64,000 nt of DNA from Kitasatospora terrestris (GTDB lineage Bacteria > Actinomycetota > Actinomycetes > Streptomycetales > Streptomycetaceae): positions 8,370,001-8,434,000 of the forward strand of contig NZ_BAABIS010000001.1 of the NCBI RefSeq assembly GCF_039542905.1, given 5' to 3'. Positions 7,199-14,835 of this stretch are shown here, in pieces (position 1 is the stretch's first letter; each line of letters opens with the position of its first letter). The notes under the pieces are model-generated. The model ran no database searches. It worked only from the letters and a program-made list of their open reading frames with translations, and was not told where the DNA came from. Both the position numbers and the translations under genes were made by a program.

Positions 7199-9103
7199 GT
7201 GCGCCGCTCGCAGCCGCCGCGCTGGCTCGCCCATCCGCTGCGCTGGCAGCGCGGACCGGTCCCGTGGGCCGCGACGTTCCGCTCGGCGCTCGGCACCGGA
7301 CCGCTGCTCGCCGCCGGCGCCGCGACCGGGCACCCCGGAGCGGGCGTCCTCGCCGGGCTCGGGGCGCTCTTCGCGGCCATCAACGACCGGCCCGGCACCC
7401 GGCGGACCGGGGTGCTGCACATCGGAGTGCCCGCGCTCGGCGGCGCGGCGGGCCTGCTCGCGGGCACCGTGCACGGGTGGTGGGCGGTCGCGCTGCTGAC
7501 CCTGCTCGGGCTCGTGTCCGGCGCGGTGAGCGTCGCGGGGGCGGTGAGCTCCGCGGCCGGCGTCCAGGTCCTGGTCCTCGCGGCGGTCGGCAGCGGCATG
7601 CCGCTCGCCCTGCCCGGCTGGGCCCGCGCGGGCTGCTTCCTGGCGGGCGCCGCCTGGATCCTGCTGCTGCGCCTGCTCACCCCGCAGGCCGGCGAACGGG
7701 CGGCGGTGGCCGCCGTGTTCGACGCCCTCGCGGACGCGCTCGCCGCCGTCGGCACCCCCGGCGCGGAGGCGGCCCGACGGCGGCTCACCGCGGCGCTCGA
7801 CCGCGCCGACGAGGCACTGCGGATGCGGCGGCTGCTGCGGGTGCGGGGCACGGCGGAGGACGGCGCGCTGGAGACCCGGTTCGCGGCCGCGGCCGGCCTG
7901 TGCGAGGCGGCCGTCGCCCTGCTGTGGGAAGGCACCCCGCTGCCCGCCCGCGCCTTCGCCGGCCCCCGACGCCTCGCCGAGGCCGTACGAAGCGGCGGCG
8001 CCCCCGGCCCGCTGCCCGTGCCCGTCGCCGACACGGCGGCCCGCACGGCTTTCGACCGAGCGGTACTCGACGCGGGCGTGGCCTTCGGAACGGGGCCCGG
8101 CCCCGGCGCACGCGCGAGCAGCAGCGCGCCGGCCGGCGACCGGTGGCGGGGGGTGCGGCCGTGGGGGCCGGCGGGGCGGGAGTACGGGGTGCGGGTGGCG
8201 GTGTGCGTCGGGGTCAGCGCGGCGGTGGCGGTGCTGCTGCGCGCCGACCACTGGTACTGGCTGCCCGTCACGGCCGCGTTCCTGGTGAAGCCGGACTACG
8301 GGCCGCTCTTCTCGCGGGTGGTCAACCGCTTCGCCGGTACGGCCGCCGGGGTGCTGCTGTTCGCCGGGGTCGGCGCGGCGGCGGGTGGCGGGACGTGGCC
8401 GGCGGTCGCCGTCGCGGGCGTCGCCGGTCTGCTGCTGCCCGTCGCGCTGCGGCACTTCGGTGCCCAGACGGCGGCGGTGACGCTGGCGGTGCTGGCGTTC
8501 GCGGGCGTCGCCGGTGACGCGCAGGCGGCGCTGTCCCGGCTGGTCGACACGGCGCTCGCCTGCGCGATCGTCCTGCTGGTCGGCCACCTGCCGCGGCTCG
8601 CGGACACCCGCGCCCGGGTCGGGCACCGCTCCGCGTACGCGCTGCGCAGCACCCGGCGCTACCTCGACCACGTGCTGGCCGGCCGGGACGGCGAGGAGCG
8701 GGGCGAACTGCGGCGGGCCGCGTACCACGCGCTGGCCCAGGCGCGGGGCGCCGCCGAGACCGCGGCCGCCGAGCTGCGCACCGGCCGCGCCGAACGGGAC
8801 TGGCTGCGCGTCACCGCGCGCGCCGAGCGGATCGCCGACGCGGCCACGGCCTGCGCGGTCCGCCTCGAACACGGCGCGGGCCGCCCCGAAGAGCCCGCCG
8901 CGCAGCGGATCACCGCCGCCCTGGCCGCCGTCGCGGACACCCTCGACGGCCACGGCCCGGCGGTGCTCGCCCCCGTCAGCGCCCCGCCGGGCTGCCGGAC
9001 GCTGGACGACATCCTCACCGAACTCCACGCAATCCACGCACTCGCGGGCACCGGCGGCAACAGCGAACGAACCGGTCGAATTCGTTCGGTCGCCGAACGA
9101 TAG
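7199..9103 (+). CDS. FUSC-family membrane protein (aromatic acid exporter-like)
   Basis: About 634 residues. Two blocks of five to six hydrophobic helices (about residues 25-155 and 340-460) are each followed by a long soluble helical stretch, the layout of FUSC/YccS/AaeB-type proteins. Typical words of the second block are HWYWLPVTAAFLVKPDYG and the following RVVNRFAGT. Such proteins are proposed to export aromatic acids or other amphipathic compounds. The C-terminal soluble part is Ala/Arg-rich and helical. GTG 7199 is the likeliest start: GAGGAGG is directly upstream although the spacing is short; a GTG at 7154 in the same frame is an alternative. The downstream DHA1 exporter follows after 70 bases in the same direction, so the two may form an efflux operon. 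Confidence 0.8.
   Translation: MRRSQPPRWLAHPLRWQRGPVPWAATFRSALGTGPLLAAGAATGHPGAGVLAGLGALFAAINDRPGTRRTGVLHIGVPALGGAAGLLAGTVHGWWAVALLTLLGLVSGAVSVAGAVSSAAGVQVLVLAAVGSGMPLALPGWARAGCFLAGAAWILLLRLLTPQAGERAAVAAVFDALADALAAVGTPGAEAARRRLTAALDRADEALRMRRLLRVRGTAEDGALETRFAAAAGLCEAAVALLWEGTPLPARAFAGPRRLAEAVRSGGAPGPLPVPVADTAARTAFDRAVLDAGVAFGTGPGPGARASSSAPAGDRWRGVRPWGPAGREYGVRVAVCVGVSAAVAVLLRADHWYWLPVTAAFLVKPDYGPLFSRVVNRFAGTAAGVLLFAGVGAAAGGGTWPAVAVAGVAGLLLPVALRHFGAQTAAVTLAVLAFAGVAGDAQAALSRLVDTALACAIVLLVGHLPRLADTRARVGHRSAYALRSTRRYLDHVLAGRDGEERGELRRAAYHALAQARGAAETAAAELRTGRAERDWLRVTARAERIADAATACAVRLEHGAGRPEEPAAQRITAALAAVADTLDGHGPAVLAPVSAPPGCRTLDDILTELHAIHALAGTGGNSERTGRIRSVAER
9064..9088. promoter_or_regulatory. 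Inverted repeat at the end of the FUSC gene, upstream of the MFS gene
   Basis: CGAACGAA (9064-9071) and TTCGTTCG (9081-9088) form a perfect 8-bp inverted repeat with a 9-base centre, followed by another CCGAACGA at 9093. The site overlaps the last codons of the FUSC gene and lies about 85 bases before the MFS start, so it could be an operator for that gene. No regulator gene is adjacent. Confidence 0.4.
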
Positions 9104-9173
9104 ACTCCCGGGACGCTGACAACGTCGACAGCCAGGACCCCGCCGAACTCCCCCCGCACCGTGGAGCCCCGTC

Positions 9174-10379
9174 ATGCCCCTGGCGCTCGTCGCCCTCGCC
9201 ATCACCGCCTTCGCCATCGGCACCACCGAGTTCGCCGCCATGGGCCTGCTCCCGCAGATCGCGGACGGCCTGGACGCGACCATCCCGCAGGCGGGCTGGC
9301 TGGTCTCGCTGTACGCGCTGGGCGTGGTGATCGGCGCCCCGCTGCTCACCGCGGCCTGCGCCCGGCTGCCCCGCAAGGCCGTGCTGATCGGCCTGGCGGG
9401 CCTGTTCACGGTCGGGAACCTGCTGTGCGCGATCGCGCCGAACTTCGCGTTCCTCGCCGTCGCCCGGCTGATCACCGGCCTGCCGCACGGCGCGTTCTTC
9501 GGCGCGGGCGCCGTGGCCGCCGCCGAACTGGCGGCCCCGCACCTGCGGGCCCGCGCCGTCTCGGTGATGTTCTCCGGCCTGACGGTGGCCAACATCCTCG
9601 GTGTCCCGGCCGCCACCCTGCTCGGGCAGCGGCTCGGCTGGCGGGCCGCGATGCTCGTCGTCGTCGCGATCGGTGCCGTCGGCGCGCTCGCCATCGCCCG
9701 GCTGGTGCCCCAGCTGCCCAGCCACCCGCAGGCCGGGCTGCGCCGCGAACTGTCCACCTTCCGCAGCGGGCAGCTCTGGCTGGCCCTGGCCACCGTGGTG
9801 TTCGGGTGCGCGGGGCTGTTCGCGTGCTACAGCTACATCACCCCGACCCTGACCGAGGTGGCCGGCTTCTCGGACGGCTCGGTCACCCTGGTGCTCGCAC
9901 TGTTCGGGGTCGGCATGACACTCGGCAACGTGATCGGCGGGTACGCGGCGGACCGGGCGCTGCGGCCCAGCCTGTGCGCGTCCTTCCTGCTGATGGGCGG
10001 CGCGCTGGCGCTGTTCGCGGTGACCGCGCACGCCCAGTGGTCGGCGGCACTGACCGTGGTGCTGATCGGCATGTTCGGCTTCGCGACCGTGCCCACCGTG
10101 CAGACCCTGGTCCTGCAGAAGGCCCGCAAGGCGCCCACCCTGGCCTCCGCGACCGTGCAGGGGGCGTTCAACCTGGCCAACGCGCAGGGCGCCTATCTCG
10201 GCGGCCTGGCCCTGACCGCGGGCCTCGGCTGGACCTCCCCGACCCTGGTCGGCGCCGTCCTCGCTGTCCTCGGCTTCCTGATCGCCGCCGCGTCCTGGGC
10301 CGCCGACCGCCGCACCGCGGCGCCCGTCCCGGCCGAACCCGCCGCCGACCTGCCGGCCCCCGCACCGGCCCACGGCTGA
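9174..10379 (+). CDS. MFS exporter, DHA1 family (AraJ/Cmx-like)
   Basis: 401 residues with 12 predicted membrane helices. The N-terminus LALVALAITAFAIGTTEF and the helix 1-2 words MGLLPQIA and QAGWLVSLYALGVVIGAP are characteristic of the DHA1 subgroup that includes AraJ and the Streptomyces chloramphenicol exporters; helix 4 reads ARLITGLPHGAFFG and helix 5 ANILGVPAATLLGQ. Such pumps move sugars, nucleosides or antibiotics out of the cell by proton antiport. The substrate is not predictable. The N-terminal ATG 9174 gives the usual family length. It may be co-transcribed with the FUSC gene. The IS200/IS605-type element begins shortly after its stop. Confidence 0.88.
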   Translation: MPLALVALAITAFAIGTTEFAAMGLLPQIADGLDATIPQAGWLVSLYALGVVIGAPLLTAACARLPRKAVLIGLAGLFTVGNLLCAIAPNFAFLAVARLITGLPHGAFFGAGAVAAAELAAPHLRARAVSVMFSGLTVANILGVPAATLLGQRLGWRAAMLVVVAIGAVGALAIARLVPQLPSHPQAGLRRELSTFRSGQLWLALATVVFGCAGLFACYSYITPTLTEVAGFSDGSVTLVLALFGVGMTLGNVIGGYAADRALRPSLCASFLLMGGALALFAVTAHAQWSAALTVVLIGMFGFATVPTVQTLVLQKARKAPTLASATVQGAFNLANAQGAYLGGLALTAGLGWTSPTLVGAVLAVLGFLIAAASWAADRRTAAPVPAEPAADLPAPAPAHG

Positions 10380-10542
10380 GCAGCGCATGCGGAGGAGGGG
10401 GAAGGCCGACGCGGACGCGGCGGGCTTCCAGGACTAATCGCAGTGCACTGGGCTTCAACCCGGTGGTGAAGCGACTCTGGGCCCTGCTCTGATGTCAGCG
10501 CTGGGCGCCCTCCAGCGCTGTGGGCGGTGCCCGCTGTCGGCG

Positions 10543-10958
10543 TCAGGCTGGGCGGTTCTGCTGCTCGATGTACCGGCGGACCACCGACGGGGGTGCGCCG
10601 CCGACGGAGCCGGCGAAGTACGAGTCGGACCGGAGTCGCTGTGCGCGCCGGTGGTGCTTGACCAGGTCGGGGAACTCCTGGCGCATGCGGCGGGAGCTGA
10701 CGCCCTTGAGGCTGTTGACGAGCTTGGACGGGGTGACCTTGGGTGGGACATTCACGAGCAGGTGGACGTGGTTGTTCTCGCCGTTGAACTCGACCGGCTC
10801 GACCTCGAGTCGGCGCAGACGCTCCGCGTGATCTCTTCGAGTCGGGTCAGGTGGTGGTCGGCGAACACCTCGTGCCGGTACTTCGTCGCGAAAACCACAT
10901 ACGCATGAAGGGCGAAGGCGCAGTGTCTACCTGTGCGAATGTTCTGATACGCGGCCAT
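10543..10958 (-). pseudogene. tnpA: TnpA, Y1/HUH transposase, frameshifted
   Basis: The first frame (start 10958) gives the conserved N-terminus with HAYVVFATKYRHEVF and LEEITRSVCAD. Around 10805-10812 the frame is lost: the bases read GAC-TCGAG where GAC-TTC-GAG is expected, i.e. one T is missing. In the shifted frame the rest continues with VEFNGENNHVHLLVNVPPKV, carrying the HUH metal-binding motif (HVH), then KLVNSLKGVSSRRMRQEFP and SYFAGSVGGAPPSVVRRYIEQQ with the catalytic Tyr. The intact protein would be about 137 residues and would cleave and join single-stranded ends of the element. Its start codon overlaps the upstream-most TnpB ATG on the other strand. Confidence 0.88.
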
Positions 10959-10983
10959 GCGCCAGCATTGGTACGGTGCTGTT

Positions 10984-12226
10984 GTGCAGCTCAGGTACTC
11001 CTTTCGCGTCTATCCGACCGCAGGTCAGCGTTCGTCGCTGGCGCGGGCGTTCGGGTGTGCGCGGGTGGTGTACAACGACGCGCTGCGTGCCCGTGAGGAC
11101 GCCCGTGCCGCCGGGCTGCCGTTCCCGAGGACGGGCGACCTGTCGAAGGCGTTGATCACCGAGGCGAAGAAGACCCCGCAGCGGGCGTGGCTCGGCGAGG
11201 TGTCGGCCGTCGTGTTGCAACAGTCCCTGCGGGACCTGGACACCGCGTACCGGAACTTCTTCGACGGGTTGAAGGGCAAGCGGCCCCGCACGGGCGCGCC
11301 GCGCTTGAAGTCGCGCAAGGACACCCGGCAGGCCGTCCGCTTCACCGCGAACGCCCGGTGGAAGATCACACCGGTCGGGAAGCTGTCCCTGCCGAAGATC
11401 GGCGACCTGGACGTGAAGTGGTCCCGCGCTCTGCCCTCGGACCCGTCCACGGTGACCGTCGTCAAGGACAGCGCCGGCCGGTACTTCGCCTCGTTCGTCA
11501 TCGAGACCGACCCCGCCGCCGACCTGGCCCGCATGCCCGACACCGGCACCGCGGTCGGCGTCGACCTCGGGCTTGCGCACTTCGCGATCCTCTCCGACGG
11601 CACGAAGATCGACAGCCCCCGCTTCCTGCGCCGCGCCGAGAAGAAGCTCAAGTAAGGCGCAGCGCATCCTGGCCCGCAAGGCCAAGGGCTCGAAGAACCG
11701 GGCCAAGGCCCGCACCAAGGTCGCACGCGCTCACGCGCGGGTCGCCGACGCGCGGCGCGAGTTCCACCACCAGCTCTCCACCCGGCTGATCCGCGACAAC
11801 CAAGCGGTCGCCGTCGAAGACCTGGCGGTCAAGGGACTTGCGCGTACGCGCATGGCCAAGTCGGTGCACGACGCCGGCTGGTCGCGGTTCGTCACCATGT
11901 TGGAGTACAAAGCCGCCCGGTACGGGCGCACCGTCGTGAGGATCGGACGCTTCGAGCCGACCTCCCAGGTGTGCTCGAACTGCGGCGTCAAGGACGGCCC
12001 CAAGCCCCTCGGCGTCCGCGCATGGGCGTGCGGGGCGTGCGGGACCGTCCACGACCGGGACGTCAACGCGGCGGTCAACGTCGCCAAGGCCGCCGGACTG
12101 GCGGTGTCAGCCTGTCGAGCGCAGGTAAGACGGGCACCCGTGCCCGCACAGCGCAGCGAAGCAGGAACCCACCCGAAGCAACCCACCCAACCAGTGTGGG
12201 AGCAGGCGGGAATCCCCGGCCTTTAG
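10984..12226 (+). pseudogene. tnpB: TnpB, RNA-guided RuvC nuclease, frameshifted
   Basis: From GTG 10984 (or ATG 10957) the frame encodes a classical TnpB N-terminus (RYSFRVYPT, FGCARVVYNDAL) and the first RuvC motif GVDLGLAHFA, but ends at a TAA at 11653. Removing one inserted T at 11653 restores AEKKLKKAQRIL and the remaining 190 residues: RuvC-II Glu in AVEDLAVKGL, a zinc ribbon CSNCG...CGACG near 11971-12045, and RuvC-III Asp in HDRDVNAAVNVA. All catalytic residues therefore survive in two frames. TnpB proteins cut DNA guided by a right-end RNA and are ancestors of Cas12. The C-terminal tail is low-complexity and overlaps the guide RNA region. Confidence 0.9.
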
Positions 12227-12243
12227 GCCAGGGAGGATGTCAA
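12100..12243 (+). ncRNA. Probable omega (right-end) RNA scaffold of the IS605-type element
   Basis: In IS200/IS605 elements the 3' end of tnpB and the right end form the scaffold of the TnpB guide RNA, with the guide taken from the flanking DNA. Here the conserved right-end hairpin (12214-12233) and GGATGTCAA precede the flank starting TGGGATCCGG at 12244, which would be the guide. The 5' limit is a guess. Inferred from family knowledge; no expression evidence. Confidence 0.5.
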
Positions 12244-12285
12244 TGGGATCCGGTCCCGACGGCGCGGAAGCTGATCGCGGGCGGG

Positions 12286-13497
12286 GTGCCGGACCCGTTC
12301 CGCGGGGAGTGGGCGGAACGGAACTGGCGCAACGTGCCCGGGCCGTTCTACGGCGCATGGACCGACAGCCTGCAGATGAGCCGCCTGGACGACCCGCTGC
12401 ACATCGCGTACGACGACGAGTACGGCCCGCTCGAAGGCACCGAGTTCGTCTTCCGGCAGCCCGCGGACGCCGGGGCGGTCGAGGACTTCCTGTGGGCCTC
12501 GCAGCTGGGGCACGGCGGCTACGCGATGGACGGCGACGAGCACTGGACGGTCGACGGCGTCCGCGCGTGGTGGGCCGGGCGCGAGCGGGTGCGCGCCTGG
12601 GCGCTGGCGACCGCGCACCGGTGGGCGACCTCGTACGACCCGGCCCACGAGACGCACTGGCTGGACGCGGCGCAGGGCCTGCGCGACTACGTCGACGACA
12701 TCGACAGCGGGCGGCTGGAGACGTACCTGCGCGGCTACCTGTTCTGGCTGGAGCACCGCCGCGCGCCCGGACCCACGGAGGCGCTGCCGGTGCTCGGCGG
12801 GCCGGCCGCCGAACCGGTCGGCGGTGGCGAACCGGTGGGCGGTGGCGAACCGGTGGGCGGTGGCGACCCGGTGGTGCTCGGCTACCTGGTGGCCACCCCG
12901 GACGAGATGTCCGGCGCCGGACTGCCGAAGGGCGTCCTGCTCACCTCCGCCTCCGACTGCCTCGGCGAGCGGGTACCGGGGGACGGCTGCTGGTTCGGTT
13001 CGCCGGAACACGCGCGGGAGGCCTGCGCCATGGTGGAGGTCCCGCCGGCGGCGCGGGTGACGGCCCTGCGGGCGGCGTCGGCGGACGCCGAGGTGCTGGC
13101 CCGCGAGGTCCGCGCGGCCCGCACCCACGAACCGGTGCTGCACGCCCTGCTGTACGAGCCGCCGCCGCTCGCCGACGGCGGCGCGGCGCTCGGCTGGGAG
13201 GTGCTCGGCTACGACGGCGGCCTCCTGCACAGCTGGCTCTGCAACGACCTGTACCGGGACGCGGTCGCCGAGCTCGGCGTGGAGGTCACCCCGCGCGGGC
13301 TGCTGGCGGACCGGGCCACCGCCGAGCGCCTCGCCGGGTGGGCGAACGCGCGGACCGACACCAAGCCGGTGGTCTGGTTCGCCGCCGAGCTGATCGAGTG
13401 GCCCGAGCCGATCGAGTCCCGCTCCGTCCCGGTGACCGTCGCGGTACCGGCCGCGGAGCCCGTCACCCCGTGGTGGCGTCGCCTCCTGGAGGGCTGA
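12286..13497 (+). CDS. Uncharacterised actinomycete protein, N-terminus disrupted by the adjacent IS
   Basis: About 403 residues from GTG 12286. The coding pattern continues upstream to the very end of the IS (ARKLIAGG precedes VPDPFRGEW), so the native start was probably lost when the element inserted; no good ribosome site supports GTG 12286. Residues 1-165 are rich in Trp and acidic residues (NVPGPFYGAWTDS, DDEYGPLEG, GYAMDGDEHWTVDGVRAWW) and resemble an actinomycete family of unknown function sometimes labelled ferredoxin. A PVGGGE repeat linker then joins a second half that is also unassigned (GYLVATPDEM, LGWEVLGYDGGLLHSWLCN). No signal peptide or membrane helix. Confidence 0.6.
   Translation: MPDPFRGEWAERNWRNVPGPFYGAWTDSLQMSRLDDPLHIAYDDEYGPLEGTEFVFRQPADAGAVEDFLWASQLGHGGYAMDGDEHWTVDGVRAWWAGRERVRAWALATAHRWATSYDPAHETHWLDAAQGLRDYVDDIDSGRLETYLRGYLFWLEHRRAPGPTEALPVLGGPAAEPVGGGEPVGGGEPVGGGDPVVLGYLVATPDEMSGAGLPKGVLLTSASDCLGERVPGDGCWFGSPEHAREACAMVEVPPAARVTALRAASADAEVLAREVRAARTHEPVLHALLYEPPPLADGGAALGWEVLGYDGGLLHSWLCNDLYRDAVAELGVEVTPRGLLADRATAERLAGWANARTDTKPVVWFAAELIEWPEPIESRSVPVTVAVPAAEPVTPWWRRLLEG
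12811..12864 (+). repeat. Three 18-bp tandem repeats inside the coding region
   Basis: The unit GAACCGGTGGGCGGTGGC (one base differs in the first copy) is repeated at 12811, 12829 and 12847, followed by a partial fourth. It encodes E-P-V-G-G-G repeats, an 18-bp in-frame unit that can expand or contract without frameshift and forms a flexible interdomain linker. Confidence 0.9.
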
Positions 13498-13570
13498 CAG
13501 CCGAGGTCGCGGCGGCGGGACCCCGGGGAGGCGGGCGGAGGGTGTGGAAGTCCGCCGGGGCCGGGTCGAG

Positions 13571-13609
13571 TTGACGCTGTGCAGCAATACTGGACGAGGT
13601 TGATTAATC
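13571..13609 (+). promoter_or_regulatory. Candidate promoter and palindrome before the ROK regulator
   Basis: TTGACG at 13571-13576 could be a -35 box, with CGAGGT about 17-18 bases on as a weak -10. A perfect palindrome GATTAATC at 13602-13609 lies about 18 bases before the GTG start of the ROK gene, a natural place for autoregulation. Confidence 0.35.
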
Positions 13610-13626
13610 GGCGGTACGGTGCCGCC

Positions 13627-14784
13627 GTGCCCACGAACCATGCACGGCCGCTGGTTTCCGCGCCGGCCGAAACGACCGTCCTGGCCATGCTGTTGGGCGA
13701 GGGACCGCTCAGCCGGGTCGAACTGGCCCGGCGCACCGGCCTGTCCCAGACCGCGGTCACCAAGGCGGCCCGGCCCCTGCTGGCCGACGGGTACCTGTAC
13801 GAGCTCCCGCCCGAGCGCACCGCGCCGGGCGCGGGCCGCCCGGTCAGCCCGCTGGCCGTCAGCGCGGACCGGGAGTTCTTCGCCGGGGTGAAGATCAGCG
13901 CCGACACCCTCTACGGGACGGTCTGCGACCTGCGCGCCGCCATGCGGACCTCCGCCCGGCGCCCGCTCGGCGAGCGGACCCCGGCCGCGGTCTGCGCCCT
14001 GCTCGTCGAGCTGGTGGAGGAACTGCTCGACTCCGCACCGGAGTTCCGGGACCGCACCCGGCACCTGGGGATCGCCGTCTCCGGAGACGTGGACCGGCCG
14101 GGCGGCACCGTCCGCTACTCGGTGCTCCCCGGCTGGCGGGACGTGCCGCTGGCCGCGACCGTCGCGGTCGCGACCGGCCTGCACGTCACCGTGGAGAACG
14201 ACGTCAAGGCGCTGACCGCGGCCGAGCACTGGTTCGGCGAGGGGATCGGCACCGACGACTTCGCGCTGGTCACCATCGGCGCGGGCATCGGCTCCGGGAT
14301 CGTCGTCAACGGGCGGCTGCTGGCCGGCGCCCACGGCGTGGCCGGCGAGCTGGGCCACATCGCGGTGGACCCGGCCGGACCGCGCTGCCACTGCGGCGCG
14401 GTCGGCTGCGTGGAGGCGATCGCCTCCAGCGGCGCCGTCCGCGACGCGGTCCGGGCGGTCACCGGCCGCCCGGAGCTGGAGTTCGCGGACGTGACCGCCC
14501 TCGCCCGGGGCGGCGACCCGGCCGCCCGGGAGGCCTTCGCCCGGGCCGGGCGCGCGATCGGCGTCGGCATCGCCACCCTGGTGAACCTGGTCGGTCCGGA
14601 ACGCGTCGTGGTCAGCGGCGAAGGGCTCGACACCTACGACCTGTTCGGCGTGCACATCAGGGACGCGTACGCCGCCACCGCCTTCGGAGCCGCCGCGGCC
14701 TGCCCGCTGACGCTCCGTCCGCTCGCCTGGGAGGAGTGGGCCCGCGGCGGCGCCGTCGCCGGCATCCAGGCCCTCTTCCCCTGA
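13627..14784 (+). CDS. ROK-family transcriptional repressor
   Basis: 385 residues. N-terminal winged helix-turn-helix (about 15-75: LSRVELARRTGLSQTAVTKAA) followed by a ROK actin-like fold, with the zinc motif CHCGAVGCVE near residue 256 and GAGIGSGIVVNG in the phosphate-binding region. ROK repressors usually sense sugars or phosphosugars. The downstream secreted GH5 gene starts 51 bases later in the same direction, so the regulator may control it; inference from neighbourhood. GTG 13627 is preferred over an upstream GTG/ATG at 13579 because the domain begins right after it and the upstream stretch looks like promoter. Confidence 0.88.
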   Translation: MPTNHARPLVSAPAETTVLAMLLGEGPLSRVELARRTGLSQTAVTKAARPLLADGYLYELPPERTAPGAGRPVSPLAVSADREFFAGVKISADTLYGTVCDLRAAMRTSARRPLGERTPAAVCALLVELVEELLDSAPEFRDRTRHLGIAVSGDVDRPGGTVRYSVLPGWRDVPLAATVAVATGLHVTVENDVKALTAAEHWFGEGIGTDDFALVTIGAGIGSGIVVNGRLLAGAHGVAGELGHIAVDPAGPRCHCGAVGCVEAIASSGAVRDAVRAVTGRPELEFADVTALARGGDPAAREAFARAGRAIGVGIATLVNLVGPERVVVSGEGLDTYDLFGVHIRDAYAATAFGAAAACPLTLRPLAWEEWARGGAVAGIQALFP

Positions 14785-14835
14785 GCGGTCGCACCACCAC
14801 CCTCACCCCGCTCCCGCCCCATGGAGGGAACCACC

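Larger units (their letters stand above)
10452..12243. mobile_element. IS200/IS605-family insertion sequence, decayed
   Basis: A Y1 transposase gene (reverse) and a TnpB gene (forward) are divergent with overlapping start regions, as in IS605. At the left, an imperfect hairpin (GCTTCA at 10452-10457 against TGAAGC at 10467-10472) marks the left end; at the right, CCCcGGCC-TTTA-GGCCaGGG at 12214-12233 followed by GGATGTCAA is a typical right-end structure. These elements lack terminal inverted repeats and make no target duplication, so exact ends are estimated. Both genes are broken by one-base indels, so the element is probably immobile unless a related copy acts in trans. Confidence 0.85.
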
